This document shows positions 11,385-25,100 of a DNA stretch of 64,000 nt, in pieces. How positions within the stretch are numbered: position 1 is the first letter of the stretch; every line of letters begins with the position of its first letter. The notes beneath the pieces were generated by a model, which had not been told where the DNA came from, did no database searches, and saw only the letters and a program-made list of their open reading frames with translations. The position numbers and the translations under genes are program-made. Source of the DNA: Phalacrocorax aristotelis (lineage: Eukaryota; Chordata; Aves; Suliformes; Phalacrocoracidae); assembly GCF_949628215.1 (NCBI RefSeq), contig NC_134288.1:9679682-9743681 (forward strand). Direction: 5' to 3'.

Positions 11385-14015
11385 GCTGAAAATAGCACTG
11401 GAGAACAGATCTTTCAGTCACCCTTTTGTGAAGAGCCTTAAAAACGCACAACTCTTACTTCCCTTTTGGGTGTGAAAGCTTTGCAAAGCTGTTTCAGACA
11501 GGAGGGGTCTGATCTCTGGAGGGAGCACTTGTAGACTGGAACAGCAGATATCCCCATGCAAGTCCCAGTCCTGTACAGCAAAAAGATTTCGGCTAATAGA
11601 CTGGATATATTTTATCTAATTTTTAATCTGTGAATCAGGAGCTGCGCTTAGCACTGACCTTCCCTGAGATCCTGGAGCTATGTTCCTCTTTGGGAGGGGA
11701 CTGTCCCTGAGAAGGAGTTGAGACTCTTTCACCTTGGGCTAAACTTTTGAAGAGTCCAGCTTCCATTTCATGTTATCACACTGCAGTTCTGGCAAAACAG
11801 CCAACACCTCCACATGGAGAAGGAGGAGAAGTCAGGATACCTGCTCTGTATGAAGCCAACGGGGAAGAGGCTGTCCTTCCTCACTACCTCTCATCCCATC
11901 ACCTAATACAGCTTACTCCACCGAATACAGGTTACTCCACATCAGTGTTAAGCAACAAGACCGTTTACATAGTGAATTCAGAGACATCGCCTCATTCTTC
12001 TTTGCGGAGCTGTTAGGTTAAACTTGTTACAGTGAACATTGTTTACACAACACAAATCTTGTTTCCACCATCACAGAAAGAGGAGGCACCAGAATACACT
12101 GGATTTATATCTGGTGTAGCTACAACACTGTTTACACAACGAAGTCAGGTTGCACTGATTTCTCTTCACTTATCATGTTCTTCCCCCATGGGGAAATACA
12201 CTGCTTTTTGGACCACTTTAGCCTCTGCCACTGTAGGCAGCAGCTTCCTGCGTTTTTATCTCTGGCTATCCACGTGTCAAGGGGATGGAACAGCTCTAAC
12301 AACTTAGCTTGGCTTTGTGGTATATGCAGAGCCCTTCTAAATATCTTCCACAGGCAAACAGATCATGCATCTGTTCTGTAAACCAAAGCGTGTGAAAAAG
12401 CTAAGTTAGGAGCCCAGGGCCAGCAGTGCTGAGTACTGTTGTTCGAGGCATGGATGAGATCAGGCTGCAGAGCCCTGTTCCGTAGGTTCCCTTGAGATGA
12501 GGAACAGAGTATGTGTTTCTAGGCTTTTGGTTTGGGGTTTGTTGGTTTTTTGCCCTTTTTTTTTTTTTTTTACAACAGTTCAGTGAGGTCAGTACCCTTT
12601 TGGCTTATCCATGAAGCAGTCTCAAGAGATATATTTTTACCTCTGTCCTAGGGTGATAATATCCAGGAATCAGGAGGAAAAATTGGTCCCAGCTTCATGT
12701 ACACTCTATCAGTGTATTTGAAGCATTTTCCCCAACACTAAGAGTTCTAACAAAACGCTGAGGGTTTGGGCCTGCAGTCACCCTTTCACTTAGGATTTGG
12801 TTCCACTGGCCTTTTTGTTCTCTCCTTCTCGAGCTTTGTCTCCTGAAGTTAAAGTCCTGCTTCCCCTGCTCCCTGCCTCACCTCTTAAATTCTTGCATGG
12901 ACTGTCTTACCTGCTGAGGGCAGAAGAGTTACACTGTGAAGCAGCAGCCAGCTGCTGATGTCATTTAGCATCTGTGTCATCTCCTGCTCTCATTTTCCTG
13001 GGCACTTGTACTGCAGATGGTAACATACAGAGGTCGATCTCACTATATGTTGATGCATGTTCATGAATATAGACATGCAGATCTTCATACTTTAGCATGG
13101 AGGAACCATTGTAGGCCAATATAAACCAGGAAATCTGTCAATATTGTTCTCCATAAATCTAGAAAATGCAAAATCTACCTCTACTCTGTTATCTCAGCTC
13201 CTTCAGTGAAGCCAGATGCTGTCCTCCCTCACCTCCCCAGAGTACATCCATTTCAGTCGATGCGTATTACTTTTTGCTGAGCCATTCATCCCACAGCGTG
13301 ACATTAGCCGTGCCTTGTTTGTTCATAGGCTTGTCCCCCTTCCATTTTACTCAAGAATTTTATTTTTAATTTAGTTTAGTACTTCTTCCCAGAATGACTG
13401 TTTAGTGATCCATTGATTCACCGAAACATAGATCAGTTATTTTAGGTTAGCCAGCAATGCTGCAAATAATACTTTTGTATCAAAATGTAATATAAGATTT
13501 ATTTACCTCGGCAATATCCTGTGGCCATGATCTCCCTGAGTTAAATGCAGTACTTCCTTTTCTCCACTGTAAAATGTTGCCTTTCAAAGTTCAACGAGTG
13601 CCTTCTTGTTCTCTAACATAGAAAAGGTAAATAGGGCATTTCAGCTAGTCTTCTGTTTACCGTCACTGAATACCTCAGGCCTGTCTTCTGTTGCTTTTCT
13701 CTTTGCAAATTAAAGATTTTCACACTGTTATCAATTATATGCAAGCCTTATCCCTGTCTCAAGTTGGGAGGATTTTTTTTAAGAAATAGTCAGAACTGAT
13801 CCCTTACTGCAAGTGAGGATTATCAGATTTATGCAATGCCATCGTACACCTTCTTCTATTTCAGAACATTCAGCTTTCTTGCTTTTTGCCTGCATTGTAC
13901 TCTGAACAGATGTCATCACTGGAATTCCTTTAGCAGTGGTAGCTAAACTTAGAGCCAGGCATCTTTTTCCTACCAGTAGTCTGTCAAAGAATAAATGGAA
14001 TTCATTTTGCTATTA
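11385..14015 (+). other. PLAGL2: PLAGL2 3' untranslated region, putative end near 14010
   Basis: Follows the TAA stop at 11382-11384. It is AT-rich without coding potential and includes a run of 16 T at 12556-12571. The first plus-strand AATAAA I noticed downstream of the stop is at 13990-13995, which would give a 3' UTR of about 2.6 kb. PLAGL2 is known for a long 3' UTR. The true end could be further right. Confidence 0.45.
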
Positions 14016-17000
14016 TTTGCATGTGTGATTTGCTTTCCACAGCTATTCTAACAAGCAGAATCGCAATAACATTTGTCAATGAAAGGAAGTTTAAACCAGC
14101 AAAGGGAGCATGTCCAGAGACCACACGCTGGAGCCAATACCAGGTATTTGCACTGGAAAATGGAGTCAAAGTTCCCATTCCACAACAGAGCTTATAACCT
14201 GCAAGGATTTTGTCAGCCAGTCTAAAACTAATGAGGCTACTTCCATTTGAAATACTAAGTATGCAATTCATTAGAAAAACTATTTCCTGAAGCTGGTTAG
14301 CAAACAACTTTTACCTGTTCATCAGAACAAACTTTGAGCATCTAAACTACACCAGTTGGGAATCTAAATTCATTAGGAAGTAGGTGCTGAGCTGTTTTGA
14401 AAATCAGTAGAAGTCAGCTTAGACAAGCTCCAGCTAATGCAGCTCTAGGTAAAATACAGTTGCCACACTGCGAGGATGAGAGCTGCAGCACAGCCTGGAC
14501 ACCTGTTCTGTTGTTCACGTGCAGGAGATTTGTGCATGAGGGAATGGCAGACGTTAGGTGATATCAAAAAAAAGGTTTCGGCCACATCAAGGTTTAGGGA
14601 TGTTTAAGTCAACATGCTACTTTCTCTCCTAAGATCATTATTAATGTAGGGAATGGGAGACTGCAGGGGAGGATGGTGAATGTCAAACAGACTCATAGCT
14701 TCAGTGTCCCTGAACACAGGACCAAACATTACTGTTACATACAGGCATTCTTTGGCCGATCAGCAAGGACCATGAGTTAGGGGCTCCAGCTACAGGAGAG
14801 TGCTGTGAGTCAGCCAGGACAGATACAAAGTTAACCATCTTGGGTGGCACAAAATGCTTTTGATGGAAGAGAGGAGATTTTAGAGCAGTATTTTCAAAGA
14901 GGCTGAGTAAATACAGGAGACAGCAAGCTAGGCTGGACTTGCACCGACACAAGGGTGCAGGGAAGCACTGAGGTTTGAGACAGTAAGAATCAGCCGTATC
15001 AGAGCAAGATAACTTGGAGGATGAACCAGTCAGAACTGATGAAACTCACCTGTGATAAACATTATGCTAGTAGAAGCCTTACAGTCTTATCTCACGAACA
15101 GAGTACAAGGCAGCCACTAAAGATGTAGAGCATTTTAAGTGCTAAATGAAGGACTTCTTCAGTGGGAGAGCCCTGTGAACCACCCCATTATGATATTTTT
15201 ATTCCAGGCGCATCTGCATCAGACTGAGCCCAAGAGGAGCAACTACAGCAAATAATAGGTCAGAAGGGTTTAGTTAAGTGAAGAAATGTTTTAAAGTGTG
15301 GCTGACTTGGGGGAAGTGTTCAAGACCAATAGGAACAGCACAGACAACTGATATAAAATCGTACAGCACAAGCCTGTGAAAGGACAGGAACATGCCAGTG
15401 ATGATAAATCAGACCCTAGAGTCTCAAAAGGGCAAGGACATAATGTCCCACTACAAACAAGAATGATTCCAGCTCACTTGTTAGAAAATACATAAGCCAT
15501 TTCCACGGCAGCAGAGGGTTAACTCACGTAGCCAGGCCTTCCCAGGCTTGGGTTTCTAGAGCTGTGTGAAAATCTGAAGATCTTTTTCCTCATGGGATTA
15601 CAGCTCGCTCAAAATCCATTTGTATGAGGGAACAACATGTTAACTTGCATTTGCTTCTACTGAATTTCACTTGACAGAATATCCACGTACAGCATTTTGA
15701 CAGACCCTGTTCAGCTGTCTCACAATAGTGCCTGCTCTTTAGCCTCCATGCTGAAAAATGTTGTCACTTCAGTGGGAATCCCTTTTTTCCCTCTGGTAGA
15801 TTGATGATTTCAGTACTTTTGTTGGGAGCTCAGCTCTTTGTTCTTGAATTCCTTCCTTGCTGACAGGTGAATAGCAGCTGCTTGGAAGATTTCCTGCAGT
15901 TCACTGAAAAATCCCCATTTCCTTTCTTTACCATTGCATCACCTTTGCTATCTGGGAAGAATAACCCTGCAGAGGTATTTTCTACTGCCTAGAATTAAAA
16001 TTTTTACAAAGAAATCTTCAAAGATGCTCTCCCCATCATCCTACCTTCTTGCTTATCCTCTCTAATCCTGAATACTCAGGCTCACGGAATTCTCCCTCGG
16101 GTGCCTATTTTTAGTTAATTGCCTGCCCAAGCCCTGTAGATATTCTGCCACCAAAGAGTGAAGTGGATGACTGCCTTGAACAGAACCATTTCATTAAAAC
16201 CTCACAGGTTTCCATCTTTATCCAAAATTTGCTTCTTTTTCATAAGTTATTTCTTGTATTTTTCCCAGTTCTCAGAGAAGGGAGTCGCCATCTGAAGCTC
16301 CAAATACAATCCTGCCCGACACCTGCCTAGTAGGAGAAGGCAGTTTGGTTTAGCCTAGTCAGCTGGACCAGGACTCAGGAAACCCAAATGGTGTTTTCAC
16401 TTGCATCACCAACGCTGGCACCTCTCAACCTTTCTGTGCCCAACAGGCCACAGCAATATTGAGCCTCCCTTACCAAGCAGCTGAAAGCTGCCCAGGGAAA
16501 CACGCCATTACTACTGATGCAGCTTCCTTACAGGACTGCCATTTCCCGTTCCTCACCTGTCCCCCTACCACCAGTGTGTCTCCGGTGTCAGCAGACTCCT
16601 CTTGGGTTCCGCTGTCCCTGCCACACAGTGCACACTTGCATCGGGCTCACGTCCATGCTATTTTCCCCACCCTGGGATGTGCTCGCTTCATTCTGGTGAA
16701 TAACTGGGATCCTTTAAGAACCCTTCTGCATGTTTCAGGCATTCTGTAGCTCCAGGTATGGAGTTTTCTCCCAGGGCACTTCCTCAGCAGGTGCCTCTGT
16801 GATCCGCACCCAGAGCCGTCTCCACACGGTTACACAGACCATTCGCTGCTAAATGCTTTGGACTGCCACAGAAACAGGTCAAGCAAAAATTGAACTGGTG
16901 ATCACAAAACAAGACCCTGAAAACAGATTGTATTCTGCTTCTCACAAATCTACACCATGTGATTCGCTTTGCTTTCCTATCTAAAGCACATTTTATTATG

Positions 17001-18530
17001 TGCACAGGTAGCCTTGCAGGAATAGACTGAAGCATCTTCCTCAGTGTGTGCTCATAGTTGAAGGTAGGTCTGCAGTAATCCTTCCCACCAGTGCCTAAAT
17101 ATCATTACACACAAAGAATGTACATGACATGGAGGTAGCTCACCTCTGTTGTGAGATCACAGTGACAAGGGAAGTTACAGGCATTATGGAAGATAAAGAA
17201 TAGGAAATCTGGAATCAATGTTTTTTGATTACTATTAAATAGGTCAGCTTTTCATTTTCAGTTGGGGGAACAATCAACATGAAAGCATCTTGTTAAAAAA
17301 CAACCATCTCATTTTAACAGCTATCTTCACCTTCATTCTCACCATCTATTTCACATACCATGCCTTTATTTGAAAGTAACTATGCAAGCAGTCAACCAGC
17401 TCTAACACACAATGTACTGAGACAATAGGGGACAGCTCTGCGTGAAGCCTGCAGGACAGGAACAGCTACAGCATCTGTCACTCAGCACGCGGGTCCTGGC
17501 TGGTTTAGCATCCAGGTGAACAGATCACAGACTGGCACTTGCCCCGACAGCCTGTTTTCCTCTGCAGTTCAGTGTCTTGCACTTGAAGGTAACACATAAG
17601 CTTCTGCTTACGGAACTCACCAGCATACCCTGCTTCAAGACGCAACTGAAAAACGGTGCACGAGCCTGCGCGTCGGAGCTGGCGCTGGGACCGGGCAGAT
17701 TCCGCAACTTTTGCTAGAAGCCTGTCTTGAGTTTATGACTTTTCCTTGCCCTACTGAGTGCCTCAGCCTTGACTCTTGTCAGGTTTTCCCCCCTCTACTG
17801 ATCCTTAATATCTAGAAACTATTTTTAGAAAGGTTGGTTTGTAACATTTGTACCAGTATTTTCCTTAAATGAGGATATTGAACAAAAAACTAGAGATGCC
17901 TGCCTTCGAGGTGGCCTGACAACTGGGTGGTTGTGAGAGAGACAGCCGTAAAGGCTTACCCCTGGGAGCAGTCAGGCTCTGAAACTGCTGCTGGAGGAAA
18001 AGCTACTGAATGGCCTTTGCAGCCAAGAGTCACGCTGAGAGCCCTCTCCCAGGCAGGGCTGCCCTGGCACAAGCTCTGCCATCCGTCAAAAGCTGCAGGA
18101 GCAGCTGACCGGAGGGCAGTATTTGATCCCGAGCCGGCAAATATCCCCTTGTAGTGGAAAGGGTTTGAGTTTTCTCAGCCCTGGGAGCTGATGAGAAAGA
18201 TGCTGCATCTCTCACTGGGGCTGCAGTTCACACTGTCCCTTCTTGTGCTGGATCTCAACAGGCCCAGCACCTGACCTCCCTTCTTGCAGCTACAGCTGCC
18301 TAAGCCAGAAGCTTCCCATTGTTAAAGCTCAACTGTTTTTCTAAAAACAATCTTTCTAGCACTTTTACACAGTGAATAACCTCTTTTAATGGAGTATTTT
18401 GGGGGCTGTAAACAAGGGTTTAAATTGTAAAAATCTTAAGTGCCATTAGGAAATGTACAGTTCATCACTAAGATTAGCTCTTTCATTGTCCTGCAAAATG
18501 AAGTTCAAACTGAAAGCATTTTTTATAATG
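14016..18530. other. intergenic spacer, PLAGL2 to TM9SF4 tails
   Basis: About 4.5 kb with only short chance reading frames on both strands. No conserved protein, RNA gene or transposon was recognised. In human this gap holds a TSPY pseudogene (TSPY26P); I see nothing resembling TSPY here. Confidence 0.5.
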
Positions 18531-21500
18531 AAGTTGTTTATTAAAAACATTTGAATTATCCGCCCTGGGTGTCTTCTTGGAGGGGAATGGGGGTTTTGGT
18601 TTGTTTGGTTTTAAGTAAAGACAGACTCACAAGGCAAGTCAAAGACTCAGTTCCCTACATGAATCCACACAGACGTCTGAGTTTCTTTCAAGAATTAGAC
18701 CCCAAAAAGGACACCCTCCTGGGGACGTAGTGACAGCTGATACCATTAGCTCTTCTCAAGGAGAATAACGTCAATTAGACAGAAAGTTCTGTTCACTTGG
18801 TTTCACTAAAATTACCAGCTCGTATGGGAGCATTTCAGATGAGTACAGCCTGCTCCCCCTTCCAAATAACCCTGACGTGTTCAGGTCCCCAGGACAGCGC
18901 CTCGCACAAATACGGCAGTACCAGAACCAAACCTTAATGCTTAAGCAACAACCATCTGCTGACAGCAGCCAAAGAGCATCTTGACAGAGATGAAAAAGGG
19001 CAAAGAACATCCTGCCCTCTCGGGGAATCTGTCTTCAGAACACGGTTTAAAAGCTGAGAACCGCTTTCAGTATTCAGGTACTTTTCTAGGTATGATCTAG
19101 TTTTCATTCTTCATGCAGCCATTGGTAACACACGCTGTTTCCTGAGCAGTGCTTTTCCCCCAGAGCAGAGGGCTATGACAGGATATGACTATGGCAGCAT
19201 TGCTTCTCTAGGCTGCCTAGAAAAATGAAAAACAAGTTCAGCACAGATTGTCCCATTGGTGGAGCCAAAGCCTTCCTTTGCCTTTTTTTTTTTTAAGGGG
19301 AGAAGAGACTATTCCAATGATTTCTGAGTTTTAAGGTATTTGCTCTGGTCTTGGCAGCTGATGGGGGTCACATTCAGCAGCCACTAACACAGGCATGCCC
19401 ATAATCCGTTACCGGCCCCAGCTGCACACATCCATTGCTCTGCTGGACAAAACATCACAAGAAAAGTGAATTCACTCTCCCTCAGTCAACACCTTTAACT
19501 GATGCTTTCCACTTTCCTGCCATGTGTGCCCCCAGCAAAACCACACAAGCACTGGGAAAGGCATCAAGCTGGAAGCTAATGATGAAGGTCCAGCTTCCAC
19601 AGCACCAACAGACCTCCAAAATACTACTCAGAGGAAGGAAATGGCAGCTCCCTTCTTAATTGTACTCCCACCTCTGTTGTTCTAAAGCACCATGTATTTG
19701 CCCTGCAGTCCCAGCCTGTCAGCCAACCAACAGTCCTGCTGCTCTATCTATTTGACTTGCATAGTGCTAATGATGTCTTTCACACATGAAAGCCAAACTT
19801 AAGTAGTCTTACTGTGTAGCACACGAGAGCAGTACAGTGAGAAACAGATCCAAATGCCTTGACGGGTGGGCTTTTCAGGACATGCCTCACTGGGAGAAAC
19901 TTACTGCTCAGTCAGGTTTACCAGGAGAAAAATAATACAAAGAAAACTGCAATGTATTCCAAGCTCTGCTTCTGATTGAAGCCAGACGTCAAAAACCACA
20001 TGGGTGTCAAACAGGCTAAGTGTTATGAAAAGAAAATCCCAAGAGGTGGCTTAGGAGAACCCAGGAAAGCAGGACAACAGGACAATGGCAGATTTATTTA
20101 CAATAGGACACAAAGAATACATACATTAATTAAAAATTACAAAGAATACAGAGGAAACACTTTGGGGAAGGGAGAGAAATCAATGCTGGCTGAGCCTCTC
20201 CAACGGGGGGAGGGGAAGGGGCAGAAAATAAAAATAAAAATAATAAAAAAAAATCAACCACAATCTCAGAGAGGGATCTCAGATCAGAACTGACGCAGGA
20301 CTCCACAGCACAGTTGGCTCACACATCCCCTGCTCCCTTTTTCCATCCTTGATTCCTGGCTGATTAGACTTTGGCATGACGGGCAGCTAAAGGAGCTATT
20401 AGGCAAGGCTGGAAAGACTCCATGTGAGGAGTCAAGCCGCCTGGGAAGCCAGCTCCCTGCAGGGAGCAAGGCTGCCGGTAAGAGAACGCGTCCTTCCATG
20501 GACCTGGTGGAAACTTATGGCAATTGGGGCTCAAAAAAGCCCAAAACCCCTCAAAGGTGCACATCAGTGCTGGTAACAGGGAAGAATTTGGACATTTCTA
20601 GGTTGGAACGGTGTTACTTGTAGCAGCTGGTCATTGGAGACCTTACTGCTTACTACAGCAGGAAGCAAAAGCAAAATTTTCATACATCTCATTAAAAAAC
20701 CTATCCCATGTAGCCCTGACTGAATCCAGCTAGTCTGGGGATGAAGGCAGCCTTCACTGTAATGTGGAACCTTTTTACTGGTAAACAACATTGAAGTGAG
20801 AAAAATAAAAAAAACCTTAACCTCTTTTAAAAAGAGCTTCCCATGGGCTGATTCAGACATCAAGCCACAGAAAAAGAGGAGCCTGCTGCAGAAGTGCCCA
20901 CATCAGCTATCCTGGGGGACTTGGACTGTTTTGTGGAGAAGAACGTAATACAGCTTAGGGGCATACACTTCTGTTCCCTGGAGGTAGAGAATCTAAGAGG
21001 AGGAGAAGAGAGCAGCAAGAGCAGCTGGAGCACAGGGCAGATAGTGAGACAGCCCGCTCCTGGCAATGGGAGAACTCCTTGGGGTCACTCCCCCTGCCCC
21101 CAGCCCCTTCTGCACAGCCTGCACACACCTGGCAGCAGCTCAGGCCCAATACTGCATCAGATTGCTTGGCACTAAAGCGGCAGCGGCGCAGCCTTCTCTC
21201 CGCAGGGCTCTGCGCAATCCTGGTGGGGTTCCCAGGAAGCCTGCCCCGTTTCCTCACGCAGCTACAGCAAAGCTATCAACAGAACAAACCCTTGTAGTTA
21301 CCTCATGCATCCTTCCAGTTCTCTGTTCTAGCACCAGCACAATCGCTTCCACCAGAACATTACATCCTGCTGCAGCTGGCTGCACCTTCCGAAAGAGAGG
21401 AAATCCCACCCTCCCTCAGCCCTTCCAGTGGAGGCATCCGAAGCGGCTCATGCTGTCCAGGCTGGAGGAAAGGAGAAGCAACGCTGAGGGTTGCAGTTCT

Positions 21501-22122
21501 CAAGCTCTCTCAGGGTGAAATTGCACTTCCCAGGCTCTGAATGGCACCTCCATCAAATTGTAAACAAGCCAAAGCCAGGAATTCTGCAGTCAGAGCACGC
21601 CAGACTCACGCTGGATAAGCCTTTAGGCTCCTTTTGTTTTGCCATAGTCAAGCTCCCTCTTCTGTGCAGACATGAAGGCAGGAAAGAAACCCAGTCTGAT
21701 ATTTGTCCGAAGAGTCTCCCTGAATCCTAGAGCACCCTAGGGGCTGGAAGAAAACATTTTCACAAGTGTTTCCACAGCTGTCTCAAATCCATGTGTCATC
21801 AACATAAAAAAACAGGATGAATTAGCAAAAAGGGGGTTTACTTATACAGAGGGGTATTTCTCTGCTAAAAAACTCCCTCAAATACGGAACAGGATAATAA
21901 AGTTAAAAGGTAAGGTATCTACAGACCCCTTTTCCCCCCCAGAAGTAGCCCAGAATCCATGTACACTGTGCCAAAGTTACATTCCAAAATGAGGAGTTAT
22001 TTATTTCTCGTCACTCTCCCATTGGATTTTGCTTCCTTAAAAGAGTTGGGAGAAGATGTCCCCTTCACTCCCAGGAGGACACACATTCAGAGGTGTCTAC
22101 TTTCTGCTGGGTCCGTGCATCT
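18531..22122 (-). other. TM9SF4: TM9SF4 3' untranslated region with several possible ends
   Basis: Lies downstream of the TM9SF4 stop on the minus strand. Minus-strand AATAAA hexamers occur at 22000-22005, 20093-20098 and 18537-18542, giving UTRs of about 0.1, 2.0 and 3.6 kb. The human transcript has a UTR near 2 kb, which favours the middle site. An A-rich simple stretch sits at about 20225-20255 on the plus strand. Which site is used cannot be told from sequence. Confidence 0.4.
20225..20255. repeat. A-rich simple repeat (AAAAT-like)
   Basis: A short tract made of repeated AAAAT/AAT units. It is low-complexity DNA with no coding meaning. Confidence 0.7.
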
Positions 22123-25100
22123 TCAGTCTATTTTCACTGCGGCATAGATCTTCCTGACAAACATGTAGGCTGCATAGAAGCCAATGGTGCCAGTGAGGAG
22201 CCAGAAGGACAAAACCATAAGGGCGGTGTAGCCAAAGTATAGTAAGGAGGGAATGAACTCAACAATATCCAGCTAAAACACAGAAGAGGAGGAAAAAACA
22301 AGCAAAATCAAGTACAGAGGTAACAAGAATTAGCTCCCCAAACCAGCCAGTGCCTTCTAACAAGGGGGCAGGGCATCTGACAAAGGGAGGAAACCCTCCA
22401 TTCAATTCATTTTTGTCCAACTGAAGAGAGATCCCCTTCAAGGTGGGGTTAGGGAACACAGCTCCACACAGGTAATGCAGGCAGGGATCTCAGGCAGTTA
22501 CAACCTTCCCTCCCCTCTGGAAGGACTGTTAGCACCGTTGGCTGGTGAGCTGCTTTGGGCTGGCATGGGGACAGACTGGGACTAAGCAGTCCCACCATTT
22601 TCCTTCCCAAATCCAACAATCTCATCCAGAAAGGTGACACTTTCATACAAGAATAACAACAATACCTTGTTCACAAAGTAGAAGATGGCATAGATCAGCA
22701 CATAGAAGGCAGATCCTCCAGATACCAAGAAGGTCCTCCACCACCAGCGGTAATCCTGACAGGGTAAAAAGCCTCATTATCTCTCAGGCTTCCTTCTTCT
22801 GTGTCACTGTCCCAGGGGAGCTGTGACCTTCCTGGGACAGGGAGAACATCACCCATTTTCCTTCAAAGGAGAACCACAGTTTGGGGCTGGGGAACTGTTT
22901 TGTCACAGAAGTGCTTCCAAACAAAGAAGATGAAAAGCTGACAGTGAAGCAAACCCAGGTCAGTATCACAGCACCTGCTACCAAAGAACACAGCTCACCT
23001 CTGGCCCTGCATTTAATTTTGTATGTGGATGGAATGAAATAATTTCTTTGGCAAGAGATGTCAGCTTAGAATACCCTGCTTCCAGCATAATTTCTGCAGT
23101 GAAACCCAGCCTAGCAGATAATCAAGTAGCTTCAATTCTCCTTGAAGTCAAGAGGTGTTAAGAGCAATCACACTCGTGAAGCTGGGCAACACTAGATTTC
23201 TGCTGAGCAGAAGCAACAACATGACCTGTAATCATCCAAGAGCAAGTACCCTGAGCTACCGAAACTACAAATGCAGAAATCTCACCTCAGCACAAAGCTG
23301 GAAGTACACCATGACAATGCTGATTTGGGAGCACGATACCACCAGGATTATAAACACCAGGAAGAGAAAGCCAAAAAGGTAATAGAACTGGTTCTCCCAG
23401 ATTGCCTGAAACAAAGACACATCACAAATTTGTTTCCATGCTACCATGGTCAATCAGCGAACGTGAGACTAACTTCTAGCAGCTAACCAAGGGAAAACAA
23501 GGAGCCCCTCAGCGTCATGTAGATGAAACCACAAATCTAATGCATGTCACAATATTACTTCAGAGGAATCAGGTTGCAAAAAGGTGCCCAAAGACAGCTC
23601 TGAGGTAGCTTCTTCCTTCCTCTCTCTTTCCCTAGCAATGGAACAGCAAATTCCTCCCCATCCATAGAAGGTGAAAAACAGGCAGCAGCTGGAATGGCTC
23701 AGTGAATGTTTTAAGACCAGGACCCCTCCTTGATGTAACATTACAGTAAGCTTTCATCTTTACCACCATCCTTCAAGTCACCAAGGAGTGTCCCATAGAC
23801 ATCTCCAGGTGTCTTCAGCAAGAGGACAGTGTGAAGAGACCCACAGCTCAGCTCTCTGGAAACAATACCGAATGGCATGGAGGGAACCTGCTAGCCCCTT
23901 CAGTAAGTACAGGAATAGGAGACTGCTCCAGTGGAAGCCCCCTCCCTTTCAAAAGCTTTGGCACAAGAGGAATCCTGTTCAGGATCAAAGTGGGTTAAAT
24001 GCTTACACTGAAAATGAAGAACAGTTCAATGAACATAGCTCCAAAAGGCAGAATACCAGCCATGAGAATCCTATAGAGCAAGAAAGAAAAATCATAAGCA
24101 GCACAATATAACTGTCTGGCTATTAAAAGTCCCCTGTAACCACACAGAGCACTCCTAGGAAAAGCTCCACAGCTTTATTCTATTAGAATAAATTTCACAC
24201 AGCAAATGGCACAGCTGCTCCCACTGTTGAGTACATACCACTTTTACAAGCACCAGTCATACCACATTAAAATTGTCAAGACTGTCTCTGATATTGCATT
24301 ACTCAAGGAAACACATCCACCATCTGTGTCCAGAGACCAGCAGAAGGTGATGTTCAGCAACCCAAGGAGACTGAGGGGAGGGGGCTTAACTCACCATATT
24401 TCTTCGACACTCATCACTCACCCAACAAATTTATTCATATACCACCTCTGCTCTGGGATCTGCCTGGGAATCTGATTGGTCCGTACAGGATTATCATATG
24501 GCTGTTTACGAAATCCAAAGTAGTATCCCAGGTAGACCAAGGGCAAGGAGATTCCAAACCACATGCAGAGCAAGGCCACCATGGTAGGGAAAGGCACCTG
24601 GAATCACATCAAGAGTCACAAAGTGAGGCTGACAGCTCACCTGCCCTGGAGACTGAAGCCACCGGCCAGACCCACACTCAGTCAACCACTGCATTGACAC
24701 TCACATTTCAAAAGATACCATGAAACTAAGCCAGTCCCTGATATCCCAGTCACCCTCCTCCCACTCCAGCAGGCTCCAGGATGAAGGTGATACCTACCGC
24801 TCCAGAGGAGTGTTTCCCCCAGATGAAACAGTTCAGGACAAAGCAGATACCAAAGACGACACCTGGATACAGGGTAGCTGTCTGCAAGAGCAACCACAGG
24901 TTAAGATAAAACATGTGACTAATCAGCCAGATGTTTCTCTTGAATGAGTCCATTGCTAGGACAAAGCACATGTGGAGAAAGCACCCCTTTTGTTACAGCT
25001 CTAATATTCAGCAGATAAGCTGTGGGGAGGATCTCAGACAATCCTCTTCCTTTACTATAGCACATGCTCTGGTGTTGGCCCTTTCATGTAAAGCCACAAG

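Noticed and set aside
14016-18530. Possible extra gene or TSPY-like pseudogene between PLAGL2 and TM9SF4
   Set aside because: Only short frames without recognisable domains were seen, and nothing resembles TSPY.
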